In this document: positions 1 to 9,287 of the stretch, in pieces
How the letters are laid out: every line of letters begins with the position of its first letter
Position numbering within the stretch: the stretch's first letter is position 1
Source of the DNA: Aromatoleum petrolei
GTDB lineage: Bacteria; Pseudomonadota; Gammaproteobacteria; Burkholderiales; Rhodocyclaceae
DNA: 64,000 nt
Direction of reading: 5' to 3'
Assembly: GCF_017894385.1 (NCBI RefSeq)
Contig: NZ_CP059560.1
Coordinates: 1,922,001-1,986,000 of the forward strand
Position numbers and translations under genes: made by a program
Notes under the pieces: model-generated
The model's input: the letters and a program-made list of their open reading frames with translations, nothing else
Databases searched by the model: none
What the model was told of the DNA's origin: nothing

Positions 1-1
1 C

Positions 2-331
2 GGCGAGGCCAATGCACCGCGCTTCGCCGCGATCGAAAAGCTCATCGCCGAGTGGCGCCCCGTCGGCCTCGTCGTCGGCATCCCCTGCCACCTCGACGGC
101 ACCCCGCACGAGATGACCGCACGTTGCCGCCGCTTCGCGAACCAGCTGCACGGCCGCTATCGCCTGCCGGTCATGGAAAGCGACGAACGCCTGTCCTCCG
201 CCGCGGCCGAAGCCGCGTTGGAGGAAGCGGGGCAGCGCAGCTGGCAAGCACGCAAACCGGTGCTCGACGCGGTTGCCGCCCAGATCCTCCTGCAACACTT
301 CCTGGACGCCCTCCAACATGCAAAAGCTTGA
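2..331 (+). CDS. ruvX: RuvX/YqgF Holliday junction resolvase-like protein (3' part)
   Basis: The window opens inside this gene, so only the C-terminal 109 residues are visible. The RNase H-like YqgF fold is recognised from the strand [12 protein letters not shown], the DERL motif (acidic metal-binding residues) and the closing segment with D-A-V-A-A before the final helix. Family members act in pre-16S rRNA 5' processing and were first described as putative Holliday junction resolvases. The 3' end overlaps pyrR by 14 nt, so the two are co-transcribed. The ruvX-pyrR-pyrB-pyrC order is common in beta- and gammaproteobacteria. The identification is firm; the missing N-terminus cannot be judged. 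Confidence 0.88.
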   Translation, partial: GEANAPRFAAIEKLIAEWRPVGLVVGIPCHLDGTPHEMTARCRRFANQLHGRYRLPVMESDERLSSAAAEAALEEAGQRSWQARKPVLDAVAAQILLQHFLDALQHAKA

Positions 332-818
332 TGCTGAAGCGCTCTTCCAGACCCTGGTCGAGCAGATGCGGCCGCACGTGACGCCCGACACCGCGCTGGT
401 GGGCATCCACACGGGCGGCGTATGGCTGGCCGAGCGTCTGCAGCAGGCCCTGGGCCTGAAGCACCCGACCGGCTCGATCGACGTGTCCTTCTACCGCGAC
501 GACTTCGGCTCCAAGGGCCTGCATCCCCAGCCCAAGCGCACCGAGATCCCGTTCGACGTCGAAGGCGCCCACGTCATCATCGTCGATGACGTCCTCTACA
601 CCGGACGGACGACGCGCGCCGCGATCAACGAACTGTTCGACTTCGGCCGCCCCGCCGGCGTCGACCTCGCCGTGCTCGTCGACCGCGGCGGCCGCGAGTT
701 GCCGATCGCCGCACGCTACTGCGCCCTCACCCTGCCCCAACCCCTGCCCGCAAGCCAGAGCCTGCAGCTCGAGACCGATGCTGCCGGCGTTTTCACCCTG
801 AGGCTGATCGATGCATAA
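318..818 (+). CDS. pyrR: Bifunctional pyrimidine operon regulator / uracil phosphoribosyltransferase PyrR
   Basis: This 166-residue protein has the type I phosphoribosyltransferase fold. The PRPP loop is plain ([18 protein letters not shown], about residues 91-108), and the GIHTGG segment near residue 31 matches the PRTase N-terminal pyrophosphate-binding loop. PyrR salvages uracil to UMP and in many bacteria binds pyr mRNA. No attenuator-like structure is visible here, so an RNA-binding role is not supported by the sequence. The start at 318 (ATG CAA AAG) gives the usual family length; a longer upstream reading would run deep into ruvX. The end overlaps pyrB by 8 nt, which indicates coupled translation. 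Confidence 0.92.
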   Translation: MQKLDAEALFQTLVEQMRPHVTPDTALVGIHTGGVWLAERLQQALGLKHPTGSIDVSFYRDDFGSKGLHPQPKRTEIPFDVEGAHVIIVDDVLYTGRTTRAAINELFDFGRPAGVDLAVLVDRGGRELPIAARYCALTLPQPLPASQSLQLETDAAGVFTLRLIDA

Positions 819-1785
819 CCCCCAGCTCAACAAACACGGCGAACTGCAGCACCTGCTGACGATCGACGGCCTGCCGCGCGACGTCATCACCGCGATCCTC
901 GACACCGCCGCCCCGTTCACCGAGGTCGCCGAACGCGAAGTGAAGAAGCTGCCGCTCCTGCGCGGCAAGAGCATCTTCAACCTGTTCTTCGAGAACTCCA
1001 CGCGCACCCGCACCACCTTCGAGATCGCCGCGAAGCGCCTGTCGGCCGACGTCGTGAACCTCAACGTATCGACCAGCTCCACCGCCAAGGGCGAGAGCCT
1101 GCTCGACACCGTCGACAACCTGTGCGCGATGCAGGCCGACATGTTCGTCGTGCGCCATGCCGCGAGCGGCGCACCCTTCCTGATCGCACAGCACCTGCTC
1201 GCCACCGGGCGCGACCACATCCACGTCGTCAATGCCGGCGACGGCCGCCACGCGCATCCGACGCAGGGCCTGCTGGACATGTACACCATCCGGCACTACA
1301 AGCGCGATTTCACCAATCTGACCGTCGCGATCGTCGGCGACGTGCTGCACTCGCGTGTCGCGCGCTCGCAGATCAGTGCGCTGACCACGCTGGGCGTGCC
1401 CGAAGTGCGCGTGATCGGCCCGAAGACGCTGCTGCCGACCGAGGTCGAGCGCATGGGCGTGCGCGTCTTCCACGACATCCGCGAAGGCCTCAAGGACGTC
1501 GACGTCGTCATGATGCTGCGCCTGCAGAACGAGCGCATGAACGGCGCGCTGCTGCCGACCCCGCAGGAGTACTACAAGGTGTGGGGCCTCACCGCCGAGA
1601 AACTGGCGCTGGCCAAGCCTGACGCCATCGTCATGCACCCGGGACCGATGAACCGCGGCGTCGAGATCGATTCCTCCGTCGCCGACGGCGCGCAGGCCGT
1701 GATCCTGCCCCAGGTCACCTTCGGCATCGCAGTACGCATGGCCGTCATGAGCATGCTGGCCGGCCAGCAAGGGAGCTACAAGTAA
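811..1785 (+). CDS. pyrB: Aspartate carbamoyltransferase catalytic subunit
   Basis: PyrB condenses carbamoyl phosphate with aspartate, the committed step of pyrimidine synthesis. The carbamoyl phosphate signature is present at about residues 59-70 ([12 protein letters not shown]), with Asn where many homologues carry Pro. HPTQGLLD and [11 protein letters not shown] follow in the expected places, and MHPGPMNRG lies near the C-terminus. Length (324 aa) is normal for the class that pairs with a dihydroorotase-like partner rather than PyrI. The TAA stop shares one base with the pyrC' start, the arrangement known from Pseudomonas pyrBC'. No pyrI gene is nearby. Confidence 0.96.
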   Translation: MHNPQLNKHGELQHLLTIDGLPRDVITAILDTAAPFTEVAEREVKKLPLLRGKSIFNLFFENSTRTRTTFEIAAKRLSADVVNLNVSTSSTAKGESLLDTVDNLCAMQADMFVVRHAASGAPFLIAQHLLATGRDHIHVVNAGDGRHAHPTQGLLDMYTIRHYKRDFTNLTVAIVGDVLHSRVARSQISALTTLGVPEVRVIGPKTLLPTEVERMGVRVFHDIREGLKDVDVVMMLRLQNERMNGALLPTPQEYYKVWGLTAEKLALAKPDAIVMHPGPMNRGVEIDSSVADGAQAVILPQVTFGIAVRMAVMSMLAGQQGSYK

Positions 1786-3065
1786 TGAAGATCCGCATCA
1801 CCAACGGCCGCGTCATCGACCCGGCGAACGGCCTCGACGACAAGCGCGACGTGTATCTCGCCGACGGCAAGATCGTCGCGACCGGCCAGGCCCCCGACGG
1901 CTTCGCCGCGGAACGCACGATCGACGCCGCCAAGCTCGTCGTCGCACCGGGTCTCATCGATCTCGCCGCGCGCCTGCGCGAGCCCGGCTTCGAATACCGC
2001 GCCACCCTCGAATCCGAGATGGACGCGGCGATGGCCGGCGGTGTCACCAGCCTCGCGATCCCGCCCGACACCGACCCCGTGCTCGACGAGCCGGGCCTGG
2101 TCGAGATGCTGTGCTACCGCGCGAAGAAGCTCAACCGCGCCCACGTCTATCCGGTCGGCGCGCTGACCATCGGCCTCAAGGGCGAGCGCCTGTCGGAGAT
2201 GGCCGAGCTGGTCGAAGCCGGCTGTGTCGCCTTCAGCCAGGCCAATGTCTCCATCGTCGACAACAACGTGCTGCTGCGCGCGCTGCAATACGCCGCGACC
2301 TTCGGCTTCCGCGTCTGGCTACAGCCACTCGCGCCCTTCCTCGGTCGCAATGGGGTCGCGCACGACGGTGAGATCGCCTCACGCCTGGGCCTGCCGGGCA
2401 TTCCCGTCGCCGCCGAGACGATCGCGCTGTACACCTACATCCAGCTCGCCCGCACGACCGGCGCACGCCTCCACGTCACCCGCCTGTCGAGCGCGGCAGG
2501 CCTTGCGCTTGTCGAACAGGCCCGCGCCGAAGGCATGGACATCACCTGCGACGTGTCGATCAACCACCTGCACCTGTCCGACATGGACATCGGCTACTTC
2601 AACAGCAACTGCCACCTCGTGCCGCCGCTGCGCAGCCAGCGCGACCGCGACGCGCTGCGCCAAGGGCTCGCCGACGGCCGCATCAACGCGCTTTGCTCGG
2701 ACCATACGCCGGTGGACGATGACGGCAAGCTCACCCCGTTCAGCGAATCGGAGCCGGGCGCGACAGGCCTCGAGCTGCTGCTGCCGCTCACCCTCAAGTG
2801 GGCGCAGGAGACGGGATTGCCGCTGGTGAAGGCGCTGGCGCGGGTGACCTCGGATGCCGCGCGCATCGTCGGCATCACCAAGGCCGGCCACCTGACGCCG
2901 GGCGCGCGCGCCGACCTGTGCGTGTTCGACCCCGCTGCCCACACGACCGTGAGCCGCGACAACCTGCGCAGCCAGGGCAAGAACACGCCCTTCCTCGGGC
3001 TGGAACTGCCCGGCCGCGTGCACTACACCCTGGTCGAAGGCCAGGTCATGCACGAACTGGGCTGA
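1785..3065 (+). CDS. pyrC: Dihydroorotase-like protein PyrC' (probably catalytically inactive)
   Basis: This is an amidohydrolase-fold protein of the class I dihydroorotase family (426 aa). The metal-binding HxH of the canonical D-x-H-x-H-x-R-E-P-G motif is lost: residues 59-68 read DLAARLREPG. Two further histidines expected in the barrel also appear replaced: HVTRLSS where HVS is usual, and SINHLHL where PHH is usual. SDHTPV near the C-terminus is retained. In Pseudomonas the inactive PyrC' is a structural partner of PyrB in the aspartate carbamoyltransferase dodecamer. The one-base overlap with pyrB and the lost ligands make that role likely here. Active dihydroorotase should be encoded elsewhere in the genome. 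Confidence 0.9.
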   Translation: MKIRITNGRVIDPANGLDDKRDVYLADGKIVATGQAPDGFAAERTIDAAKLVVAPGLIDLAARLREPGFEYRATLESEMDAAMAGGVTSLAIPPDTDPVLDEPGLVEMLCYRAKKLNRAHVYPVGALTIGLKGERLSEMAELVEAGCVAFSQANVSIVDNNVLLRALQYAATFGFRVWLQPLAPFLGRNGVAHDGEIASRLGLPGIPVAAETIALYTYIQLARTTGARLHVTRLSSAAGLALVEQARAEGMDITCDVSINHLHLSDMDIGYFNSNCHLVPPLRSQRDRDALRQGLADGRINALCSDHTPVDDDGKLTPFSESEPGATGLELLLPLTLKWAQETGLPLVKALARVTSDAARIVGITKAGHLTPGARADLCVFDPAAHTTVSRDNLRSQGKNTPFLGLELPGRVHYTLVEGQVMHELG

Positions 3066-3089
3066 AAACGCCCCGCGGGGCCGCCCGCG

Positions 3090-3392
3090 TCAGCCGAGCG
3101 CCCGCATGCGCGCGAGCGCTGCGGCGCTCGCAGCGTCCACCCGCACCCGCTTCGCGCGCGAGGTCTCACCGCTGATCAGTGTCACGGCGGATTTCGGCAC
3201 GCCGCAGAAATCCGCCAGAAAGGCGCACAACGCCGCATTCGCCTTCCCGTCCACGGGCGGCGCGGCGAGGCGGATCTTCATCGCCTCGCCATGCAGGCCG
3301 ACGAATTCGGTCTTCTTCGCCCCCGGCTGGATGTGCAGCGTCAGCACGAGGCCGCCATCGGCCGCCTCGCGCAGCCAGACGGTCTCGCTCAT
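3090..3392 (-). CDS. DUF167 / YggU family protein
   Basis: This is a small 100-residue protein of the YggU/DUF167 family. The conserved core LHIQPGAKKTEFVGLHG, then IRLAAPPVDGKANAAL, is followed by the phase VTLISGETSRAKRVRV, and together these define the fold. Function is unknown. The start at MSETVWLREA overlaps the end of yggT by 4 nt, and the yggS-proC-yggT-yggU order is a conserved proteobacterial cluster, so translation is likely coupled. A longer reading upstream of this start runs through yggT in another frame and is not credible. Confidence 0.9.
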   Translation of the reverse strand: MSETVWLREAADGGLVLTLHIQPGAKKTEFVGLHGEAMKIRLAAPPVDGKANAALCAFLADFCGVPKSAVTLISGETSRAKRVRVDAASAAALARMRALG

Positions 3393-3967
3393 CCGACCAG
3401 CAGCGACGCGAAGTTCCCGCGCAGCCCGCCGAGCAGCATCAACACGATCTGCAGCACCAGCAGCAGCACCAGCGGCGACAGGTCCACATTGGCGATCGGC
3501 GGGAGGATGCGCCGGAACGGACGCAGGAAAGGCGCGGAGAGATTGTGAAAGACGGGGGCGGCCGGCGCATGCGGGCTCACCCACGACAGGATCGCCGACA
3601 TCAGCACCACGCCGAACACGAGATAGATCGCCATGCGGGCGACTTCCAGCAGCCCCAGCCCCCACAGGCCGAGGATCAGGGCGCCGGGATTACCATTGAG
3701 GGCGGCGCCGCGCAGTGACAATTCGATGAACACAAACAGCGTCTGCAGCACCCACGCCGGCAGCAGGCTCGCAAGATCGAGCCCCAACACGCCCGGGATC
3801 ACGCGGCGCAGCGGCCGCACGAGCCAGTCGGTGGTGGCGACGACGAAAGCCCCCACCTGGTTGCGGAACGACACGCGCTGCCACTGCATGAAGAAGCGCG
3901 CCAGCAGCATCAGGGTGATGAAGCCGAAGGCCGTGTCGAGAACCAGCAGCAATACGTTGCCCAGCAT
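3389..3967 (-). CDS. YggT family membrane protein
   Basis: This is a 192-residue inner-membrane protein with two tandem YGGT units. Each has a hydrophobic hairpin followed by an amphipathic P-L-R-R motif: WLVRPLRRVIPG in the first half and PFLRPFRRILPP in the second. About four membrane segments are visible. The family has been linked to osmotic stress and to envelope or cell-division processes in other bacteria, without a fixed biochemical role. It lies between proC and yggU on the minus strand, 5 bp downstream of proC, in the classical cluster. Confidence 0.92.
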   Translation of the reverse strand: MLGNVLLLVLDTAFGFITLMLLARFFMQWQRVSFRNQVGAFVVATTDWLVRPLRRVIPGVLGLDLASLLPAWVLQTLFVFIELSLRGAALNGNPGALILGLWGLGLLEVARMAIYLVFGVVLMSAILSWVSPHAPAAPVFHNLSAPFLRPFRRILPPIANVDLSPLVLLLVLQIVLMLLGGLRGNFASLLVG

Positions 3968-3972
3968 CGCGC

Positions 3973-4812
3973 TCAGTCCCTGCCCAGTTGTTCACCAAGT
4001 TCCCGCCCGCGCACCTCGGCGGCCTTCACCGCGGCGACGATCGTATCGAAGAAGCCCGATGCCTGCATGCTCGCGAGAGCCGCCTCGGTCGTGCCGCCCT
4101 TCGAGGTGACACGCTCGCGCAACACGCCCGGCGCCTCGTCGGAGCCGGCCGCGAGCTTCGCCGCGCCCAGTACCGTGTCGATCGCGAGCTTGCGTGCCGT
4201 GGCCGCATCGAAGCCGAGCGAAGCGCCGGCCGCCTCCAGCGCCTCGATGAAGTGGAAGACATAGGCCGGACCGCTGCCCGACACCGCTGTCACCGCATCC
4301 ATCTGCGCCTCCTCGGCGATCCACGCCGTGCTGCCGACCGCAGCGAGCACGCGCTCGGTCGCGGCGCGCCCGGCGGCGTCCACCGACGGGTCCGCATACA
4401 GGCCCGACACGCCTGCCCCGATCAGCGCCGGCGTGTTCGGCATCACCCGCACGAGCCGCGCGTAGCCGCCCAGCCAGCGGCCGATGTCCGCAAGCCGCAG
4501 CCCGGCGGCGATGCTCACCACCACCTGGCGCGCCAGCCGACCCGCCAGCGGCGCGAGCGCCGCCTTCATCTGCTGCGGCTTCACCGCCAGCACCAGCACG
4601 TCGCAATCGAGCAGCGCGTCATCGACCGCGCCCACGGTGCGCACGCCGAAACGCTCCGCCAGGCGCTTGCGCCCTTCTTCCTGCAACTCCACCACCTGGA
4701 TGTCAGCCGCGGCGAAGCCGCGTTCGAGCATGCCGCCGATCAGCGCCGACGCCATGTTGCCGCCCCCCAGGAAACTGATCCTGATCCGTTCCGCCACGTC
4801 CTTCCCCGTCAT
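3973..4812 (-). CDS. proC: Pyrroline-5-carboxylate reductase
   Basis: ProC performs the last step of proline synthesis, reducing pyrroline-5-carboxylate with NAD(P)H. The Rossmann motif is at the N-terminus (ISFLGGGNMASALIGG). The family signature follows: VRVMPNTPALIGAG, then AVSGSGPAYVFHFIEAL and GTTEAALASM. Length (279 aa) is typical. The ATG overlaps the yggS stop (ATGA), so the two are translationally coupled. Start choice is supported by the coupling and by the short N-terminal extension before the nucleotide-binding strand. Confidence 0.96.
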   Translation of the reverse strand: MTGKDVAERIRISFLGGGNMASALIGGMLERGFAAADIQVVELQEEGRKRLAERFGVRTVGAVDDALLDCDVLVLAVKPQQMKAALAPLAGRLARQVVVSIAAGLRLADIGRWLGGYARLVRVMPNTPALIGAGVSGLYADPSVDAAGRAATERVLAAVGSTAWIAEEAQMDAVTAVSGSGPAYVFHFIEALEAAGASLGFDAATARKLAIDTVLGAAKLAAGSDEAPGVLRERVTSKGGTTEAALASMQASGFFDTIVAAVKAAEVRGRELGEQLGRD

Positions 4813-5510
4813 ATCCGTTCCTCACGCAGCTTGCGTGTTCCGAAAATCGCGGTGCCCACCCGCACCATGGTCGCCCCCTCGGCGATCGCCAGTTCGAGAT
4901 CGTGCGACATCCCCATCGACAGCGTGTCGAGCGCGAAACCGGCGGCATTGAGTTCGTCGCGCAACCGGCGCAGCGTCGCGAAGCGGCCGCGCAGCAACGC
5001 CTCGTCCCCGTCCGGCTCTGGAATCGCCATCAGCCCGCGCAGGCGCAGCCGCGGCAGCGCCGCCACCTGCCGCGCCAGCGCCGCCACTTCGTCGGGCGCG
5101 ACCCCGCTCTTGCTCGCCTCCCCGCTCACGTTCACCTGGATGCACACGTTGAGCGGCGCCGACTCCGCGGCGCGCTGCTCGGACAAGCGCTCGGCGAGCT
5201 TCAGGCGATCGACCGAATGCACCCAGTCGAAGTGCGCCGCGACGGGTCGCGTCTTGTTGCTCTGCAGCGGTCCGATGAAATGCCATTCCAATCCACGCGC
5301 CTGCAGTTCGGCGACCTTTGCCACGCCTTCCTGCACATAGTTCTCGCCGAACAGGCGCTGCCCTGCATCGGCCGCCTCGGCCACGCAATGTGCCGGCCAG
5401 GTCTTGCTGACGGCCAGCAGCGCGATCTCTTCGGGCCGCCGTCCCGCAGCGATCGCGGCATCGGCGACGCGCTCGCGCACGGCTTGCAAGTTGGCGGCGA
5501 TTGTTGTCAT
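4809..5510 (-). CDS. yggS: PLP-binding homeostasis protein YggS/PLPBP
   Basis: This is a 233-residue alanine racemase-fold protein that binds pyridoxal phosphate and buffers vitamin B6. The PLP lysine is in LLAVSKTW (about residue 36), followed by FGENYVQE and the conserved HFIGPLQSNKTR. SMGMSHDLELAIAEGATMVRVGTAIFG closes the protein. The start at 5510 (MTTIAANL) is the family start. An open frame continues upstream for about 300 codons but only as the antisense of pilT. It is the first gene of the minus-strand yggS-proC-yggT-yggU cluster and is divergent from pilT. Confidence 0.95.
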   Translation of the reverse strand: MTTIAANLQAVRERVADAAIAAGRRPEEIALLAVSKTWPAHCVAEAADAGQRLFGENYVQEGVAKVAELQARGLEWHFIGPLQSNKTRPVAAHFDWVHSVDRLKLAERLSEQRAAESAPLNVCIQVNVSGEASKSGVAPDEVAALARQVAALPRLRLRGLMAIPEPDGDEALLRGRFATLRRLRDELNAAGFALDTLSMGMSHDLELAIAEGATMVRVGTAIFGTRKLREERI

Positions 5511-5612
5511 ATAGCGACGGCAATGGTCTCGGAAATCCGGCCCGGGCGAGTATAGCACCGCGCACCGACCTGCCTTTCCGCGCGCACCCTTCCGAATTCC
5601 TTCGAAGAATCC

Positions 5613-6653
5613 ATGGACATCACCGAACTGCTGGCCTTTGCGGTCAAGAACAAGGCCTCTGACCTCCATCTCTCGTCCGGCCTGCCGCCCATGATCCGCG
5701 TGCACGGCGACGTGCGGCGCATCAACCTGCCGCCGATGGAGCACAAGGACGTGCACTCCATGGTGTACGACATCATGAACGACCAGCAGCGCAAACAGTA
5801 CGAGGAAGTGCTGGAGTGCGACTTCTCGTTCGCGGTGCCCAACCTCGCGCGCTTCCGCGTCAACGCCTTCAACCAGAACCGCGGTGCGGCAGCCGTGTTC
5901 CGGACCATTCCGTCCAAGGTGCTGACGCTCGAAGAGCTCAACTGCCCCAAGATCTTCAAGGACATCTCCAACCAGCCGCGCGGCATCGTGCTCGTCACCG
6001 GCCCGACCGGCTCGGGCAAGTCGACCACGCTCGCGGCGATGATCGACCACATCAACGACAACGAATACGGCCACATCCTCACCATCGAGGACCCGATCGA
6101 ATTCGTGCATGAGTCCAAACGCTGCCTGATCAACCAGCGCGAAATCGCGCGCGACACGCTGTCCTTCAACAACGCGCTGCGCTCGGCGCTGCGCGAGGAC
6201 CCGGACGTAATCCTTGTCGGCGAAATGCGCGACCTCGAGACCATCCGCCTCGCGCTGACTGGCGCCGAGACGGGCCACCTGGTGTTCGGCACCCTGCACA
6301 CCTCGTCGGCCGCCAAGACCATTGACCGTATCGTCGACGTCTTCCCCGCCGCCGAGAAGGAAATGGTGCGCTCGATGCTGTCCGAATCGCTGCGCGCCGT
6401 CATCTCGCAGACCCTGCTGAAGACCAAGGACGGCCAGGGGCGCGTCGCCGCGCACGAGATCATGATCGGCACCCCCGCGATCCGCAACCTGATCCGCGAG
6501 AACAAGATCGCGCAGATGTACTCGTCGATCCAGACCGGCCAGAACGTCGGAATGCAGACGCTGGACCAGTGCCTGCTCGACCTCGTGCGCCGCAACATCG
6601 TGTCGCCCGCCGAAGCCAAGATGAAGGCGCAGAACAAGGACAACTTCGGCTGA
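5613..6653 (+). CDS. pilT: Type IV pilus retraction ATPase PilT
   Basis: PilT is the hexameric cytoplasmic ATPase that powers pilus retraction, twitching and DNA uptake. The N-terminal PAS-like domain (about 1-100) contains SDLHLSSGLPP. The RecA-like domain has Walker A GPTGSGKST (about 130-138), the Asp box TIEDPIEFVH, Walker B VILVGEMRDLETI and the His box TGHLVFGTLHT. The AIRNLIRE motif, typical of PilT, is present near residue 290. Length (346 aa) is normal. It is divergent from yggS; the 102-bp gap has a possible -10 (TATAGC near 5552). Confidence 0.97.
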   Translation: MDITELLAFAVKNKASDLHLSSGLPPMIRVHGDVRRINLPPMEHKDVHSMVYDIMNDQQRKQYEEVLECDFSFAVPNLARFRVNAFNQNRGAAAVFRTIPSKVLTLEELNCPKIFKDISNQPRGIVLVTGPTGSGKSTTLAAMIDHINDNEYGHILTIEDPIEFVHESKRCLINQREIARDTLSFNNALRSALREDPDVILVGEMRDLETIRLALTGAETGHLVFGTLHTSSAAKTIDRIVDVFPAAEKEMVRSMLSESLRAVISQTLLKTKDGQGRVAAHEIMIGTPAIRNLIRENKIAQMYSSIQTGQNVGMQTLDQCLLDLVRRNIVSPAEAKMKAQNKDNFG

Positions 6654-6789
6654 TCGCCGCCCCGCGCAGCGGGACGTCCACTAGATCACGCTCGCCCTCG
6701 CATCCCGCCCCCGGCGCCGTCCCCCCCGGCGCGCGTGAGGAACATAATTCCCTTTCGCAGCACCCCGAAATTCCGCTGGAGCGCAACAC

Positions 6790-7923
6790 ATGGAACGCGA
6801 TCAGGCCCTCAAATTCATGCACGACCTGCTCAGGCTGATGGTGCAGAAGAATGGCTCCGACCTTTTCATCACCGCCGGCTTTCCACCTGCGATCAAGATC
6901 GACGGACGCGTCATCCCGCAGTCCAATCAGTCGCTCACGCAGCAGCACACCGCCGAGCTTGCGCGCGCGGTCATGAACGATCGCCAGGCGGCCGAGTTCG
7001 AATCGACCAAGGAATGCAATTTCGCGATCTCGCCCGCGGGCATCGGCCGCTTCCGTGCCAACGCCTTCATCCAGCAGGGCAAGGTCGGCCTCGTGCTGCG
7101 GACGATCGCACAGAAGATCCCGACCTTCGACGATCTGGGCATGCCCGCGGTGCTGCGCGACGTCGCGATGGCCAAGCGCGGCCTCGTGATCTTCGTCGGC
7201 GGCACCGGTACCGGCAAGACGACCTCGCTGGCGGCAATGGTCGACTTCCGCAACGAGCACTCCTACGGCCACATCATCACGGTCGAGGACCCGATCGAAT
7301 ACGTGCACCAGCACAAGAACTGCATCGTCACCCAGCGCGAGGTTGGCATCGACACCGACGGCTGGGAGGCGGCACTGAAGAACACCCTGCGTCAGGCCCC
7401 CGATGTGATCCTGATGGGCGAAATCCGCGACCGCGAGACGATGGACTACGCGATCGCCTTCGCCGAAACCGGCCACCTGTGCCTCGCCACGCTGCACGCG
7501 AACAGTGCGAACCAGGCGCTCGACCGGATCATCAACTTCTTCCCCGAAGACCGGCGCCAGCAGCTGCTGATGGACCTTTCGCTCAACCTGCGCGCACTGA
7601 TCTCGCAGCGCCTGCTGCCGAAGAAAAACGAGAAGGGACGCGTGCCTGCCGTCGAGGTGCTGCTCAACTCGCCGCTGATCTCGGATCTGATCTTCAAGGG
7701 CGAAGTGCCGGGCATCAAGGAAGTGATGAAGCGCTCGCGCGAACTCGGCATGCAGACCTTCGACCAGGCGCTCTTCGATCTCTACGAGGAGGAGCGAATC
7801 ACCTATGAAGACGCGCTGCGCAACGCCGACTCGGTGAACGACCTGCGCCTGCAGATCAAGCTCAACAGTAAGCTCGGCGAGAAGGATCTCGTGTCTGGCA
7901 TCCAGCACCTCGACATCGTCTGA
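6790..7923 (+). CDS. pilU: Type IV pilus retraction ATPase PilU
   Basis: PilU is the PilT paralogue that supports retraction in a PilT-dependent way. It carries Walker A GGTGTGKTTS (about 137-146), TVEDPIEYVHQHK, Walker B VILMGEIRDRETM and TGHLCLATLHANS. It is longer than PilT (377 aa) with the C-terminal tail usual for PilU. It follows pilT with a 136-bp gap, the usual pilT-pilU order. The convergent interval to the next gene (7924-8039) shows no strong hairpin with a T-tract. Confidence 0.96.
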   Translation: MERDQALKFMHDLLRLMVQKNGSDLFITAGFPPAIKIDGRVIPQSNQSLTQQHTAELARAVMNDRQAAEFESTKECNFAISPAGIGRFRANAFIQQGKVGLVLRTIAQKIPTFDDLGMPAVLRDVAMAKRGLVIFVGGTGTGKTTSLAAMVDFRNEHSYGHIITVEDPIEYVHQHKNCIVTQREVGIDTDGWEAALKNTLRQAPDVILMGEIRDRETMDYAIAFAETGHLCLATLHANSANQALDRIINFFPEDRRQQLLMDLSLNLRALISQRLLPKKNEKGRVPAVEVLLNSPLISDLIFKGEVPGIKEVMKRSRELGMQTFDQALFDLYEEERITYEDALRNADSVNDLRLQIKLNSKLGEKDLVSGIQHLDIV

Positions 7924-8039
7924 GTTTGCGAATAAATTTACTGTGCGCCCGATTCCGCCCCTGTCGGAGCTGGCAAATAAGTCGCCGCACCATTTGTACG
8001 GCTGCGCCTCTCGGAGCGGACTCGGGTCGCTCGCTACGA

Positions 8040-9215
8040 TTACTTCACAAACTCTGATCCGTCGTCGGGCGCCTTCCGCCGGTTGCTGCCGGCGATCATC
8101 TTGTACTCGAACACGCGGCACTCCAGCGCGCCGTTGAAGAGCGGCGTGCGCTTGCTCGCCTTCAGGCCGATCAGCTTGGGCAGCGCCGGGTCCGCCGACA
8201 GGAAGTAGCAGCGCCAGCCGCTCCAGCGCTTCTTCAGCGCGTCGCCGAACTGCGGATACAGCGCCGCCAGCTCCTCCGCCTCGCCGATGCGCACGCCGTA
8301 GGGCGGGTTCGTCACCATCACGCCTTCGGGGGCGGGCGCATCGCGCGTCAGGAAGTCCGCTCGATCCAGCGTCACGCAGTCGGCCAGCCCGGCAGACTGC
8401 AGATTCACGCGCGTGCGCCGCACCTGTTCGCCGACCACGTCCGAGCCGTAGATGCGCAGCGGCCGCACCGGCTTGCGCCGCCCCTCCGCCGCCTTGCGGA
8501 TCGACGCCCAGGCTGCGCGGTCGAGATGGCGGAAGCGCTCGAAGGCGAAGCTGCGGCCGAGTCCGGGGGCAATGTCGAGCGCAATCTGCGCCGCCTCGAT
8601 GAGAAAGGTGCCGCTGCCGCACATCGGGTCGATCAGCGCCTCCCCCGGCCGCCAGCCGCTGATGCGCAGGATGCCGGCGGCGAGGTTTTCCTTCAGCGGC
8701 GCCTCGACGGCGGCAGGCTTGTAGCCGCGTTTGTACAGCGGCTCGCCGGAAGTATCGAGATAGAGCGTGACACGGTCGCGCGTCAGGAAGGCATGGATGC
8801 GGACCGCAGGGTTCGCCGTATCGACGCTCGGGCGCTTGCCGGTCACGGTGCGGAAGTGGTCGCACACCGCATCCTTGATCTTCAGCGTGATGAACTCGAG
8901 ACTGCGCAACGGCGATTGTTTCGCCGTCACGTAGATGCGGATCGTGTCGTCGACGGTGAACCATTTGGCCCAGGTCGCTCCGTAGGCCAGACGGTAGATG
9001 TCCTCCTCGGATTGATAGCGTCCCTGCGCGAGGCGCCACATCACGCGAGTGGCGAGACGGCTCTCAAGATTGGCGCGATAGCAGGTCTGCCAGTCGCCCG
9101 AGAAACCGACACCGCCGTGTGTTGCCTCGACGTCCCGCGCCCCGAGCGCGGCGAGTTCCTCGGCAAGCATCGGCTCGAGACCGCGCGGACAGGGGGAAAA
9201 GAAGGATTCGGACAT
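8040..9215 (-). CDS. THUMP-domain 23S rRNA (guanine-N2) methyltransferase, RlmL-type
   Basis: This 391-residue protein has an N-terminal ferredoxin-like/THUMP part (about 1-160) and a Rossmann SAM-methyltransferase domain. Motif I is DPMCGSGTF (about 197-205) and the catalytic motif IV is NPPYG (about residue 302). It corresponds to the RlmL half of the E. coli RlmKL fusion, which makes m2G2445 in 23S rRNA; the RlmK half is absent, as in many other bacteria. The target base is inferred from the family, not visible. It reads convergently to pilU and ends just beside it. Confidence 0.85.
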   Translation of the reverse strand: MSESFFSPCPRGLEPMLAEELAALGARDVEATHGGVGFSGDWQTCYRANLESRLATRVMWRLAQGRYQSEEDIYRLAYGATWAKWFTVDDTIRIYVTAKQSPLRSLEFITLKIKDAVCDHFRTVTGKRPSVDTANPAVRIHAFLTRDRVTLYLDTSGEPLYKRGYKPAAVEAPLKENLAAGILRISGWRPGEALIDPMCGSGTFLIEAAQIALDIAPGLGRSFAFERFRHLDRAAWASIRKAAEGRRKPVRPLRIYGSDVVGEQVRRTRVNLQSAGLADCVTLDRADFLTRDAPAPEGVMVTNPPYGVRIGEAEELAALYPQFGDALKKRWSGWRCYFLSADPALPKLIGLKASKRTPLFNGALECRVFEYKMIAGSNRRKAPDDGSEFVK

Positions 9216-9287
9216 AGGGGACGAAGAGAGTGGAAGGCGGACGGACTTGGAATTGACTTGGAGCGATGCCGGCGCAGGCCTGGGGCC

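Noticed and set aside
5511..6455. Upstream extension of yggS over pilT
   Set aside because: It is antisense to pilT, which has all retraction-ATPase motifs. YggS has its normal start at 5510.
6460..8039. Minus-strand open frame continuing from the rRNA methyltransferase region into pilU
   Set aside because: No family motif; it is a high-GC shadow of pilU on the opposite strand.
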